Part shown: one piece after another, positions 54,462 through 64,000 of the stretch | Layout: each line of letters opens with the position of its first letter | Position numbering within the stretch: position 1 is the first letter of the stretch | Source of the DNA: Kordia aestuariivivens | GTDB lineage: Bacteria > Bacteroidota > Bacteroidia > Flavobacteriales > Flavobacteriaceae | Direction: 5' to 3' | DNA length: 64,000 nucleotides | Assembly (NCBI RefSeq): GCF_014397005.1 | Contig: NZ_JACGWS010000001.1 | Span: forward strand, 645,784 to 709,783 | Program-made: the position numbers and the translations under genes | The notes under the pieces: model-generated | What the model was told of the DNA's origin: nothing | Seen by the model: only the letters and a program-made list of their open reading frames with translations | Databases searched by the model: none

Positions 54462-54492
54462 AAACCTCAATTTTCGAATTGAGGTTTTTTTA
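54462..54492 (+). terminator. Intrinsic terminator after rpoBC-DUF3467
   Basis: The arms aaaacctcaa and ttgaggtttt form a hairpin followed by T residues. Confidence 0.92.
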
Positions 54493-54593
54493 TTTCTAGC
54501 AATATTTAAAAAATCTATTGTAAATATAAAATAAATAGATTTTAATTATTTTTAATTAAAATCAGGCTTTTTCACATACGATTTAATACCTAC

Positions 54594-54627
54594 AAAAAAG
54601 ACATCCATGCATTTGGATGTCTTTTTT
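54594..54627. terminator. Bidirectional terminator
   Basis: The arms aaaaaagacatcca and tggatgtctttttt carry A- and T-runs on either side, so it can work from both directions, including for prfC on the minus strand. Confidence 0.85.
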
Positions 54628-54861
54628 GTGTAAATCGCTTAAAAAGCTTTAAAATAATTATTTTGCTTAAATTTCTAAAAAGAGAATGCTCTTTAATTTA
54701 TTAATAATTTAATTTTTTAATTAGTACTGTCCGATTAAATGTTTTTAAGAAGATAGTAAAATCTATTTGTTCTTTGAAAATTACATCTGTTTATCAAATA
54801 GTAAGCATCAAGTCTTTATTCTATATTCTAAAAGCGAAGCGGTCTAAAATCTTTAAATTAA

Positions 54862-56448
54862 CTAAAACTCACTTGTAAAGTGGAATTTAATATTCGGATA
54901 TTTCTGTTGTGTCATTTGTAATGAAAAAGAAGAATCAGCCAAAAAGACCATTTTATTCTCTTTATCACGTGCTAAAAATTTCTGTTTTACACGTTTAAAA
55001 TCTAAAAATGCAGGATCTTTTTTGTTGTCAACTTCAACCCAACACGCTTTATGAACATTTAAGTTTTCATACGAACATTTTGCGCCATATTCATGCTCCA
55101 ATCGATATTGAATTACCTCATATTGAAGTGCTCCAACAGTTCCTATAATCTTTCTATTATTCAAATCTAACGTAAATAACTGCGCAACTCCTTCATCCAT
55201 CAACTGACTAATCCCTTTTTGTAACTGCTTGGATTTCATTGGGTCAGCGTTATTTATATACCTAAAATGCTCAGGTGAAAAACTTGGAACACCTTTGTAA
55301 TTCATTTTTTCTCCAGCAGTCAATGTATCTCCAATTTTAAAATTTCCAGTATCGTGTAAACCTACAATATCACCAGGGAATGACTCATCAACAATTTGTT
55401 TCTTCTCAGCAAAAAAGGCGTTTGGACTCGAAAATTTTAAGTTCTTATCAAGCCGAACATGTAAGTACGGAGTATTTCGTTTAAAAACTCCAGAAACGAT
55501 CTTTATAAAAGCAAGTCTATCTCTATGTTTAGGATCCATATTCGCATGAATCTTAAAAACAAAACCAGAAAAATCATCTTCATTAGGTTCTACCAAACGT
55601 GTGTCAGAATCTTTTGGTCGTGGAGTTGGAGCAATTTCTACAAAACAATCGAGCAATTCTCTCACACCAAAATTATTCAAAGCAGAACCAAAAAATACAG
55701 GTTGCAATTCACCTTTTAAATATTCATCTCTGTCAAAATTTGGATACACTTCGGTGACTAATTCTAGCTCTTCACGCAACGTTTCTGCTGTGCTATCGCC
55801 TATATAATTTTCAAGTTCAGGGTTGTTAACATCTTCAAAATGAATGGCTTTGGAGATTGTTTGTTTATTATCAGCTGTAAATAAATTAATATTCTTTTCC
55901 CAAATATTATAAATACCTTTAAAATCATAACCCATACCAATTGGGAAACTCAAAGGCGTAACGCGCAAACCTAATTTTTGTTCTACTTCATCTAACAAAT
56001 CAAAAGCATCTTTTCCTTCTCTATCCAATTTATTAATAAAAACAATAATTGGAATCTTTCGCATGCGACAAACGGCAACTAATTTTTCGGTTTGCTCTTC
56101 CACACCTTTTGCGACATCGATCACTACAATAACACTATCTACAGCACTTAAAGTGCGAAACGTATCTTCTGCAAAATCCTTGTGTCCGGGCGTATCTAAA
56201 ATGTTAATTTTCTTGTCTTTATAAATAAAAGCTAATACGGACGTTGCTACAGAAATTCCTCTCTGACGTTCAATTTCCATAAAATCACTGGTAGCACCTT
56301 TCTTAATTTTATTATTCTTAACGGCGCCTGCTTCTTGAATTGCACCACCAAAAAGTAATAATTTCTCAGTAAGTGTTGTCTTTCCTGCATCTGGGTGAGA
56401 AATAATACCAAAAGTTCTTCGCTTATTTATCTCTTGTTGTATGCTCAT
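54862..56448 (-). CDS. prfC: Peptide chain release factor 3
   Basis: RF3 is a GTPase that removes RF1 or RF2 from the ribosome after termination. The 528-residue protein has SHPDAGKTTLTEKLL (P-loop), LDTPGHKDFAEDT (G3) and FINKLDREGKD (G4). Domains II and III follow, ending FKRVKQKFLARDKENKMVFL. The minus-strand upstream region contains a TATTTTTG box at 56471-56478, a candidate -7 element. It is a single-gene unit. Confidence 0.98.
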   Translation of the reverse strand: MSIQQEINKRRTFGIISHPDAGKTTLTEKLLLFGGAIQEAGAVKNNKIKKGATSDFMEIERQRGISVATSVLAFIYKDKKINILDTPGHKDFAEDTFRTLSAVDSVIVVIDVAKGVEEQTEKLVAVCRMRKIPIIVFINKLDREGKDAFDLLDEVEQKLGLRVTPLSFPIGMGYDFKGIYNIWEKNINLFTADNKQTISKAIHFEDVNNPELENYIGDSTAETLREELELVTEVYPNFDRDEYLKGELQPVFFGSALNNFGVRELLDCFVEIAPTPRPKDSDTRLVEPNEDDFSGFVFKIHANMDPKHRDRLAFIKIVSGVFKRNTPYLHVRLDKNLKFSSPNAFFAEKKQIVDESFPGDIVGLHDTGNFKIGDTLTAGEKMNYKGVPSFSPEHFRYINNADPMKSKQLQKGISQLMDEGVAQLFTLDLNNRKIIGTVGALQYEVIQYRLEHEYGAKCSYENLNVHKACWVEVDNKKDPAFLDFKRVKQKFLARDKENKMVFLADSSFSLQMTQQKYPNIKFHFTSEF

Positions 56449-56666
56449 TTGAAATAGTTAAAATAGGTGTCAAAAATATCACTTTTAAATCAAATACACT
56501 CATAAAGTTTTGAACAACTTTTAAGGCAAAAATCGCAATATTTTAACAGAAATAGTGCGATTTTGTTAAAAAACAGTAAAGAAACAGTTGAACGAGAAAA
56601 AATGTTTTTCATCGAAAAAACAGAGCCTTTGACTGTTGTTACTACATATATGTATGTATCAGTGAT

Positions 56667-56674
56667 TACATTTG
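56667..56674 (+). promoter_or_regulatory. -7 box before the exported-protein/adhesin pair
   Basis: TACATTTG matches TAnnTTTG and lies 57 bases upstream of the ATG at 56732. No clear -33 element is at the expected spacing. Confidence 0.5.
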
Positions 56675-56731
56675 TTAAAATACGTTAAGAAAAAAACAGT
56701 CATTTTTCTTAAAGAGCCTAAAAATACTCGA

Positions 56732-57580
56732 ATGAACAACATTACTATTGATGTACTGTTTAGAAGTAAATTCTCAAACAGTGCCTTAATTTTTATATTT
56801 ATTCTTAAAAGAGTTTCCCTTATGCTTGCGTTGTGGCTTTCCATGCTGCACACGCAAATTTCTTATGCGCAAGAAAAAAATGTCTACGATGTACAAAATC
56901 TAAAACTAGACGAAACTACGGCTGACGGAATTATTTCCTTTCAAAAAATAGTGCCTCATTTAATGGGTATTCCAAAGCTAAGACGCCATGTCTATGAAAA
57001 TCAAGAGCTGTATCCAATGGAGCAAAAAGCGATTGAAACAAGCAGAGACAAAAAACATGAAGCGCACAAGCGTTGGGAGCGATACATGCGTAAGCTGCCT
57101 GTATATGTATACGTTGTGAGAGATGTGCAAAATTACATTCAAGTAACCACAGAAATTAGCAATCGTTTTACGGTTTGTCAAAAATTCAATGACAATCTAA
57201 CTGTCAATATTGAAAATAAAAATGAATACCCTATCAGTGCAGAAATAGAATTCGACGCTGGGAATCTGGTTAACTTTCCAAAATCAGGTGAAGAAATAAA
57301 AATCACATTCAATAAAAACCAAAAAATAACCTTCAATTACATTGGTAACGGAAGGGCAACATTTAGTTTGCCTGCAAAATCAAAAGTATCAGCAACAATT
57401 CCTGTTGTATATACCTGCGATGGTAAAAATGGTAAGACTAACAAAACTGAAAACAACCAAATCTTGATAAATCACAAGATTAATCTTGTTGGGTACATTT
57501 ATAACAGTGAAAAAAAGGAGTTATACAGAATAACTTCTTTCCCTGTTACTACCTCAAGTATTAAACTTGCATATCTGTAA
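56732..57580 (+). CDS. Exported protein of unknown function, upstream of the repeat protein
   Basis: The 282-residue protein (ATG 56732; a TTG at 56672 would add 20 residues) has a long export signal ending near QISYAQ. The mature part has a helical, charged segment (residues about 75-115) followed by a beta-rich region with NIENKNEYPISAEIEFDAG and RATFSLPAKSKVSATIP. I do not recognise a family. Two Cys residues (FTVCQK and VYTCDG) could form a disulfide. It ends 11 bases before the giant repeat-protein gene on the same strand, so the two are likely one transcript, and it may be an accessory to that protein. That is inference. Confidence 0.75.
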   Translation: MNNITIDVLFRSKFSNSALIFIFILKRVSLMLALWLSMLHTQISYAQEKNVYDVQNLKLDETTADGIISFQKIVPHLMGIPKLRRHVYENQELYPMEQKAIETSRDKKHEAHKRWERYMRKLPVYVYVVRDVQNYIQVTTEISNRFTVCQKFNDNLTVNIENKNEYPISAEIEFDAGNLVNFPKSGEEIKITFNKNQKITFNYIGNGRATFSLPAKSKVSATIPVVYTCDGKNGKTNKTENNQILINHKINLVGYIYNSEKKELYRITSFPVTTSSIKLAYL

Positions 57581-57591
57581 AATAAAGTTTC

Positions 57592-60500
57592 ATGACTATG
57601 AAAAAAATTACATCAAAAATATTAGTAACACTAGTGGTGTCATTACTATTTTTATTCAGCGCTAATGCACAAAACATTTCTGGAGTAGTAAACTCATATA
57701 CCACGGTTTCTGCTATAAGCGGAACAAGTGTTACAGTAGGAAGTAGTGCTGGATTAGCAATCAATGATCCTGTAATGATTATCCAAATGACAGGTATCAG
57801 TGGTGGTGGAAATACAGGAGGAACTGATAATGGAGCAGGAAACTATCACTTAGCAAAAATTACCAACATTGTTGGTACTACGCTAACAATAGATATAGCT
57901 GTAACAAAAACATTTACACCAGCAACAGAAAGAGTTCAGTTAGTCGGAATTGCAAAATATACAAGTGATGTTACGGTCGTAGGTACTGTATCAGCACAGC
58001 CATGGAACGGAAGTACAGGAGGAGTTGTCTATATAGATGCTTGTGATAATAATATTACAATGAATGCAGACATAAATGCATCTGGAGATGGTTTCTTTGG
58101 AAGAGCTACAACTGGAGATTTCACTGTAGATAACTGTGGAGAATCAGCAGCATTATTAAACACACCTGATGAGAACTGGGGAACAGATCCTGTTTATTTC
58201 GGTGGAGATTTTGGAAATGCAGCACCATTATCTGGTGGAACTGGTAGAGGTGGTCACGGAGGTTGTAATGCCGCACAAGGAGCACCAGATGGAGGAGCAG
58301 GAGTTGGAGGTAATGGAGCAAACTCTACTGACATCACACTTGGATCAGGTGGTGGTGGTGGTGGATATGGTGGTGGAGGAACCAGTGGAGGAGCTGGTGC
58401 TACTATTTCAGGAACTGCTGCACCAGCTGTAGGAAATGTTTTTAACGCGGCAAGTAACTTACGATTATTCATGGGGGCTTCAGGAGGTTCTGAAGCAGAA
58501 TGGGCACCAGCTACTGGAAACGGTGGTGGAATTGTAATCGTTCTTGCAAATAATATAACTACCAATGGTTCTAACAGAGATATTGTTAGTGATGGAGATG
58601 ACGGACCTAACTCAGGAACATATTCCTTTTTTGGAGATGCTTCAAATGTAACAGGTGGAGCCGGTGGAGCTGGGTACATAGTTGTTCAGGCAAATTCAAT
58701 TAATTCACAAGTAAGAGCATTTGCACGTGGTGGAAATGCAACAACACAACCAGGTGCATCACCAGTTTTTATAGAATATGGTGGTCCAGGTGGTGGAGGA
58801 TTTGTGATAAGTTCAACCGCAATTACAACAACAGCTGTAACTAGTGGTAATGTTCCGGTAGGAAATGGAGCGCGATCAGGTGCTGCGGGTAGCGTAGTTA
58901 CTGATGCAGGAATTACGACTGCTTTTACAATAGAATGTCTAAACTGTAACATAGCAGACGCAGGAAAAACAAATGAAACGTGTAACAATAACTTAACACG
59001 CGTTCGATCAGATGATTTTATAAGCTTTGATTTAAACCCAACAGGAACAGACATAGGCACAACGTATACAGTGTCTGTTGACAATGGAGGTGCCATAACA
59101 CCAACAACAGGAACGTATGGAACTGCAACAAGCTTTAGCTTGCAAGATGGTTCGGCGAACAATACATTATACACAATTACAATAACTGATAACGATACTG
59201 CAGGATGTACTACAACAACTACAGTGCAACAAACGAACTGTGATATAGATTTCTGTGATTTATCTATTGCAGGAAACGTAGATACCGATTCAGATGGTGT
59301 AGCAGATTACTGTGATGAAGATGATGACAATGACGGAATTTTAGATACACAAGAATTATGCGGAACAGATCCTTTAACTTTAAATCCTGATTCGATTGTC
59401 GAAATTCAAATTGATTTAGATCAATTTTCAACTGAAGTTGGATGGTCGTTAGCCAGAGGTGTTACACCGCTTTTTTCAGTGCCACAAGGAACATACGGAA
59501 CAGGGAATGTAACAGTAACGCAAACGGTAACCATTACAGAAAACGGAAATCATGTATTCATCATTACGGATAACTTCGGAGATGGTATACAAGGGAATTC
59601 ATACCGAATATTAGTTGATGGAGTTATTGTAATAAACCGAACTTTTGGATCGCCAACAGATACCACTACGTTTTCACAAACAGATAATTTCTTAGTAAAT
59701 ACAATTGTAACCAATCCTTTTAGCTGTTTATCCAATGATCCTTCGGGAGATGTAGATGGCGATGGTATTATAAATTATAGTGATCCAAACTATTGTGTAT
59801 TAAACGGAAATGGTGTCTGTGATAACTTAGATGAAGATGGTGATGGAATCATAAACTCATTAGACCTTGATTCAGATGGTGATATGTGTTTTGATACACT
59901 TGAAGCTGGACATGCAGACGGAGACGATGACGGAATACTAGGTAGTGCTCCAATTTCAGTAAACGCTACAAATGGTAGAGTAACTGGACAAGGTGGATAC
60001 ACAGGTACAGACCCAGCAGTCACAAATTCAGCAAATACTGCCGCATGTGACACATGTGAATTGTTAAGTGCTTCTGTGTCATCAATATTTTGTGATGACA
60101 ATGGAACTCCTTTTGATGATTCAGACGATACCTTTACATTCTACATAAGTCCTAATGGAAATCTTTTAGCAGCAACATACAGTGTAACGGGCGACATTAC
60201 AAGTGCGAATGTTTCGTATGCTGCTCCTCAACAATTTGGTCCATTTGCAATCTCTGGAGGCGATATAACATTTACCATCACAGATGATGCAGACGGAGCA
60301 TGTCAATTAGTAGATGTTACAGTAACACCACCAGCAACATGTTCAACTTCTACAACTGTAGATACTGATAATGACACTGTTGTAGACAATATAGACATAG
60401 ACAATGATAATGACGGAATCATTGATGACAATGAAAACGTATGCGCAACAAGACCAATAACTTCAGGTGCTTGGTCAGGAAGCAATCCGTATGCTAATAC

Positions 60501-63500
60501 AGCAGGATCCGTTGGAGTTTCCTTTGGAAGTACAATTCCAGCAGGAGGATTAGTGACTTATGTGCCAAATGGTACAATGACCACAAATTCTTTCTTTTCG
60601 GATGCCACAGTTGAAGGTTCTAATTCGCTACAATTTTTATTCACATGGGATACAACGGCAGAATCTTTAAACGCTGCTGCAGATGACAGAGTTGTAGGAA
60701 CAATCACAATAACATACAGTCAACCTGTATACAACCCTATCATTCATATAGACAGACTAGGAGGAAACAGTCAAGTGCCTTCAGGAAATTACATATCAAA
60801 CTCGTCATTATGGACACTGCAAAACGCAGGTTTATCCATGGCTAAAATAGCTGGAAATGATCAGTTAATAGTAAACTCAAAACAATTCTATCGTGATCCT
60901 AATCAAAATCTAGGAACAGGGACACCAATCGTACTTTCTGGAGATGCAGATGCTGCAGGGTTTGGTACTGCGGCAGGAAGTATCCAAATATATGGTAGCG
61001 TAACAACACTAACATTCCTAGTTACAGGAGAAGGTCTTGATGGAAATGGATCTGATGCCGTAGAAATGTCATTCGATGCCTGTCCAGTAGTAGATACAGA
61101 TGGAGATACAATTCCTGATTTCTTAGACACTGATAGTGATGGGGACGGATGTCCAGATGCTTTAGAAGGAGCTGCAAATTTCACTACTGTAGATTTAACT
61201 TCTAGTAATAACTTAGCAGACGATGATGAAGGTGCAGTTGCAGCTAATGGAGTTCCTACCAATGCAGGAAGTCCGCAAGCAACAAATGCAAATGTTACAA
61301 CAGCTACACAAGCAGCAATTACAACAGAGCCAACTGGACAGTTAATAATTGTAGGTGGAAACGCTACTTTTACAGCGGCGGCAAGTTCACAATCAACAAC
61401 AACATTTGCTTCTGGAACACCAAATTATACAGTTCCTCCAGCAACAGATTCTTCAGCAAACATTGCATATCAATGGCAAGAAAGTACTAATAATGGAACA
61501 ACTTGGACTAACATAACAGTTGCAGGAACCAATCCAACATATGCAGGATTCAACACAAATACATTAACATTAACTAACGTACCAATTTCATATAATGGAA
61601 ATGTTTATCAATTAATCGTCACTCATAGTGAAAACTCGTGTATACTCATAGATTCACAAAACGCAAACCTAGCTGTTTCTACTATTAGTGATGTTGATAA
61701 TGATGGTGTAAACGATGATGTTGATTTAGACAATGACAATGATGGTATTTTAGATACTGTTGAAAATGACTGTTCGCCAAACCCAACAGCGATCAATACT
61801 CCAGGATATGCATTAAATACAGATTTTTCAGGTTCTTCATTGCCAGATTTAGCAGAATATAACGGAACAGATATAGATTTGTCATATGTATTACAAGGAA
61901 CTGCAACATGGAATAGTGGAGTAGAAATCCAAAATAACGGAGCCATTAACCCTGACGGTGACTATGTGAATCTTCAACCAGACAATACAAATTTTCAAAA
62001 TGGTGATGTCGGAATCTATACCATGGATTTCAACAGATCAGGAGTTGCATCAGCAGTGACCAATCTTTCATTTAGAATAGGAGGAATGGACAATGGTGAT
62101 ATTGTACAATTTCAAGCTTTTCATAATGGAGTGGAAACACTTGTAAATCAGACGAATATTACCAATATCAATATTGCGGCAGGAAATTACTTTACCATAG
62201 GCAATAATGCAGTAAGAAGTCAAAACGGTGGCGCAAATGCACCTAACAATTCAGTAGAATTCTCAATCACGTCACCTGTAGATCAAATTGTTCTGACTAT
62301 TGGTAAGAATGGAGCTAATGGTTCAAATATAACTTTACAGATATACAACATTGCTTACTGTATAGCGCTAGATACAGATGGTGACGGTTTAGTTGATAGC
62401 TTAGATGCAGACAGTGATAATGATGGTTGTGCAGATGCTATTGAGGGAGGAGCAAATTTCACTGCTGCCAATTTAACTTCTAGTAATAATTTAGCGGATG
62501 ATGATGAAGGAGCAGTAGATGGAACTGGAGTTCCAACCAATGTAGGAAGTCCGCAAGCAACAAACGCAAACGTAACAACAGCTACACAAGCTGCAATCAC
62601 AACAGAGCCAACAAGTCAATCAACACTTGCCGGTGGAAGTACTACTTTTACATCCGCAGCAAGTGCACAATCAACAACTACGTTTGCCACTGGTACACCA
62701 AATTACACAGTGCCTCCAGCAACAGATTCTTCAGCCAATATAACTTACCAATGGCAAGAAAGTACTGATAATGGAGCAACTTGGACAAATATTACAGTTG
62801 CAGGAACAAATCCAACCTATGCAGGTTTCAACTCAAACACACTAACACTCACAAACATACCAAGTTCATACAACGGATATGACTATCAAGTAATTATAAC
62901 TCATTCTGAAAATGAATGTATACTTATAGATTCTCAAGATGCAAATCTAACTGTAAATGCGCTAGTTGCGATGAGCGTTGGTGATGTAACCATCGCAGAA
63001 GACGGCGGAAGCGTCTCAGTACCAGTGAGCATTGACAATCCAAGCAGTGTAGATACGGTAGTAAGTATCACGACGACTGATAACTCTGCAACTGATCCAA
63101 ATGATTATACCACGACCACAGTTACTGCAACCATTCCAGCAGGACAAACGACCGTGAACGTTAGTATTCCAATTACCGATGATGTAGTTGGAGAGCCAAC
63201 CGAAGACTTTACAGTTACAGGTAGCGTTGCTAGTGGCAACACGAGCAACCCAACAGATTCAGGAACGGTAACGATCACAGATAATGATACCCCAGCGATG
63301 AGCGTTGGTGATGTAACCATCGCAGAAGACGGCGGAAGTGCATCCGTACCAGTGAGCATTGACAATCCAAGTAGTGTTGATACGGTAGTAAGTATCACAA
63401 CAACCGATAACAGTGCAACCGATCCAAATGATTATACAACCACGACGGTTACTGCAACGATTCCAGCAGGACAAACAACAGTGAACGTTAGTATTCCAAT

Positions 63501-64000
63501 TACCGATGATGTAGTTGGAGAACCAACAGAGGACTTTACAGTTACTGGAACAGTAGCTAGTGGCAACACGAGCAATCCAACAGATTCAGGAACGGTAACG
63601 ATCACAGATAATGACACCCCAGCGATGAGTGTTGGTGATGTAACCATCGCAGAAGACGGCGGAAGCGTCTCGGTACCAGTGAGCATTGACAATCCAAGTA
63701 GTGTTGATACGGTAGTAAGTATCACGACGACTGATAACAGTGCAACGAATCCAAATGATTATACAACGACGACCGTTACTGCTACGATTCCAGCGGGACA
63801 AACAACGGTGAACGTTAGTATTCCAATTACTGATGATACAACTGGAGAACCAACCGAGGACTTTACAGTTACAGGAACAGTAGCTAGTGGCAACACGAGC
63901 AATCCAACAGATTCAGGAACGGTAACGATCACAGATAATGACACCCCAGCGATGAGCGTTGGTGATGTAACCATCGCAGAAGACGGCGGAAGCGTCTCGG
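57592..64000 (+). CDS. Giant secreted Calx-beta/thrombospondin-3-repeat protein (partial, runs off right edge)
   Basis: The reading frame is open for at least 2136 codons. I translated it line by line and found no stop. An export signal (KILVTLVVSLLFLFSANAQ) is followed by a Gly-rich region (residues about 204-285). Further on there are six calcium-binding aspartate-rich segments (for example DTDSDGVADYCDEDDDNDGI near residues 564, 924, 1167, 1367 and 1594). Ig-like stretches lie between them. From residue 1793 there are near-identical Calx-beta repeats of exactly 109 residues (327 bases), starting at 62968, 63295, 63622 and 63949, and continuing beyond the window. It is probably a very large calcium-dependent surface adhesin. 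The end, which may hold a secretion domain, is outside the window. An ATG at 57598 (MKKITSK) is an alternative start. Confidence 0.9.
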   Translation, partial: MTMKKITSKILVTLVVSLLFLFSANAQNISGVVNSYTTVSAISGTSVTVGSSAGLAINDPVMIIQMTGISGGGNTGGTDNGAGNYHLAKITNIVGTTLTIDIAVTKTFTPATERVQLVGIAKYTSDVTVVGTVSAQPWNGSTGGVVYIDACDNNITMNADINASGDGFFGRATTGDFTVDNCGESAALLNTPDENWGTDPVYFGGDFGNAAPLSGGTGRGGHGGCNAAQGAPDGGAGVGGNGANSTDITLGSGGGGGGYGGGGTSGGAGATISGTAAPAVGNVFNAASNLRLFMGASGGSEAEWAPATGNGGGIVIVLANNITTNGSNRDIVSDGDDGPNSGTYSFFGDASNVTGGAGGAGYIVVQANSINSQVRAFARGGNATTQPGASPVFIEYGGPGGGGFVISSTAITTTAVTSGNVPVGNGARSGAAGSVVTDAGITTAFTIECLNCNIADAGKTNETCNNNLTRVRSDDFISFDLNPTGTDIGTTYTVSVDNGGAITPTTGTYGTATSFSLQDGSANNTLYTITITDNDTAGCTTTTTVQQTNCDIDFCDLSIAGNVDTDSDGVADYCDEDDDNDGILDTQELCGTDPLTLNPDSIVEIQIDLDQFSTEVGWSLARGVTPLFSVPQGTYGTGNVTVTQTVTITENGNHVFIITDNFGDGIQGNSYRILVDGVIVINRTFGSPTDTTTFSQTDNFLVNTIVTNPFSCLSNDPSGDVDGDGIINYSDPNYCVLNGNGVCDNLDEDGDGIINSLDLDSDGDMCFDTLEAGHADGDDDGILGSAPISVNATNGRVTGQGGYTGTDPAVTNSANTAACDTCELLSASVSSIFCDDNGTPFDDSDDTFTFYISPNGNLLAATYSVTGDITSANVSYAAPQQFGPFAISGGDITFTITDDADGACQLVDVTVTPPATCSTSTTVDTDNDTVVDNIDIDNDNDGIIDDNENVCATRPITSGAWSGSNPYANTAGSVGVSFGSTIPAGGLVTYVPNGTMTTNSFFSDATVEGSNSLQFLFTWDTTAESLNAAADDRVVGTITITYSQPVYNPIIHIDRLGGNSQVPSGNYISNSSLWTLQNAGLSMAKIAGNDQLIVNSKQFYRDPNQNLGTGTPIVLSGDADAAGFGTAAGSIQIYGSVTTLTFLVTGEGLDGNGSDAVEMSFDACPVVDTDGDTIPDFLDTDSDGDGCPDALEGAANFTTVDLTSSNNLADDDEGAVAANGVPTNAGSPQATNANVTTATQAAITTEPTGQLIIVGGNATFTAAASSQSTTTFASGTPNYTVPPATDSSANIAYQWQESTNNGTTWTNITVAGTNPTYAGFNTNTLTLTNVPISYNGNVYQLIVTHSENSCILIDSQNANLAVSTISDVDNDGVNDDVDLDNDNDGILDTVENDCSPNPTAINTPGYALNTDFSGSSLPDLAEYNGTDIDLSYVLQGTATWNSGVEIQNNGAINPDGDYVNLQPDNTNFQNGDVGIYTMDFNRSGVASAVTNLSFRIGGMDNGDIVQFQAFHNGVETLVNQTNITNINIAAGNYFTIGNNAVRSQNGGANAPNNSVEFSITSPVDQIVLTIGKNGANGSNITLQIYNIAYCIALDTDGDGLVDSLDADSDNDGCADAIEGGANFTAANLTSSNNLADDDEGAVDGTGVPTNVGSPQATNANVTTATQAAITTEPTSQSTLAGGSTTFTSAASAQSTTTFATGTPNYTVPPATDSSANITYQWQESTDNGATWTNITVAGTNPTYAGFNSNTLTLTNIPSSYNGYDYQVIITHSENECILIDSQDANLTVNALVAMSVGDVTIAEDGGSVSVPVSIDNPSSVDTVVSITTTDNSATDPNDYTTTTVTATIPAGQTTVNVSIPITDDVVGEPTEDFTVTGSVASGNTSNPTDSGTVTITDNDTPAMSVGDVTIAEDGGSASVPVSIDNPSSVDTVVSITTTDNSATDPNDYTTTTVTATIPAGQTTVNVSIPITDDVVGEPTEDFTVTGTVASGNTSNPTDSGTVTITDNDTPAMSVGDVTIAEDGGSVSVPVSIDNPSSVDTVVSITTTDNSATNPNDYTTTTVTATIPAGQTTVNVSIPITDDTTGEPTEDFTVTGTVASGNTSNPTDSGTVTITDNDTPAMSVGDVTIAEDGGSVS
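61171..61680 (+). repeat. Internal duplication in the giant protein, copy 1
   Basis: This region of about 170 residues (ANFTTVDLTSSNNLADDDEG onward to DSQNANLAV) recurs about 426 residues later, at 62449-62958, with perhaps 80-85 percent identity by eye. The unit includes an Ig-like domain marked by YQWQESTNNGTTWTN. Confidence 0.85.
62449..62958 (+). repeat. Internal duplication in the giant protein, copy 2
   Basis: Copy 2 of 61171-61680 (ANFTAANLTSSNNLADDDEG onward to DSQDANLTV), offset 1278 bases. It is directly followed by the Calx-beta array. Confidence 0.85.
62968..64000 (+). repeat. Calx-beta tandem array, 327-bp unit
   Basis: Units start at 62968, 63295, 63622 and 63949, with exactly 327 bases between starts. 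They differ only at scattered positions (for example DDVVGEPTED versus DDTTGEPTED). The last unit is cut by the window edge. Confidence 0.97.

Larger units (their letters stand above)
54456..54861. other. Gene-free AT-rich region with two terminators
   Basis: No gene is seen in these 406 bases. They hold the terminator of rpoBC (54462-54492), a second symmetrical hairpin with T-runs on both strands (54594-54627) and otherwise AT-rich spacer up to the prfC stop. Confidence 0.75.

Noticed and set aside
58254..58679. Minus-strand Pro-rich frame (PPPYPPPPPPD)
   Set aside because: It is the complement of the Gly-rich segment of the giant protein.
63105..63974. Repeated minus-strand frames in the Calx-beta array
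   Set aside because: They are periodic shadows of the 327-bp repeat on the other strand.

Overview
The window is chromosomal DNA from a member of the Bacteroidota, almost certainly family Flavobacteriaceae. The signs are AT-rich DNA, -7 promoter boxes of the TAnnTTTG type, many lipoproteins, DUF1800/DUF1501 and DUF2851 proteins, a YceI/MarR pair, the gene order tuf-secE-nusG-rplKAJL-rpoBC, and a strong Shine-Dalgarno sequence in front of rpsU. A Kordia-like genus is a guess that the sequence alone cannot settle.

Layout. Positions 1-8900 hold housekeeping and small accessory genes: coaD (cut by the window edge), ddl, a PASTA protein with an RluD-type pseudouridine synthase, two unknown proteins, a VOC protein, YaaA, a TPR membrane protein, a uracil-DNA-glycosylase-like protein, a DUF805 protein and a phosphoesterase. 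Positions 9049-11735 hold rlmF and a DUF885 lipoprotein. Positions 11782-19662 are a complete minus-strand tryptophan operon, trpE-G-D-C-F-B-A. It is preceded by a leader peptide with three consecutive Trp codons and a terminator hairpin (ribosome-mediated attenuation), and interrupted by two small GIY-YIG nuclease genes. Next come a MarR-YceI pair with tandem palindromic operators, DUF1800-DUF1501, thioredoxin-like and rhodanese lipoproteins, DUF2851, a HEIGH metalloprotease, a PspC-like protein, a subtilase, a potassium channel, an alanine/sodium symporter, a helix-hairpin-helix protein, an acyl-CoA dehydrogenase and a GH13 amylase. Positions 39166-54455 are the information-processing core: rpsU, a tyrosine recombinase, HPF, four tRNAs, tuf, tRNA-Trp, secE, nusG, rplKAJL, rpoB, rpoC and a DUF3467 protein. 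After prfC (minus strand), an exported protein of unknown function lies just upstream of a very large secreted Calx-beta repeat protein that runs off the right edge.

The most notable material is a set of short palindromic repeat families, most densely packed in and around the trp operon. Family A is TTCCC..GGGAA hairpins, family B is TCGAGCGCAGTCGA-type, family C is ATGCTGAA..TTCAGCAT, and E is a longer inverted repeat. Each GIY-YIG gene is bracketed by paired palindromes of one family, the families are nested inside one another at three places, and B+C pairs are inserted in frame inside two protein genes (trpF and the glycosylase-like gene). This suggests a mobile or formerly mobile repeat system, possibly linked to the GIY-YIG nucleases. 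That link is inference. Separate arrays of 7-bp tandem repeats lie close upstream of three genes.
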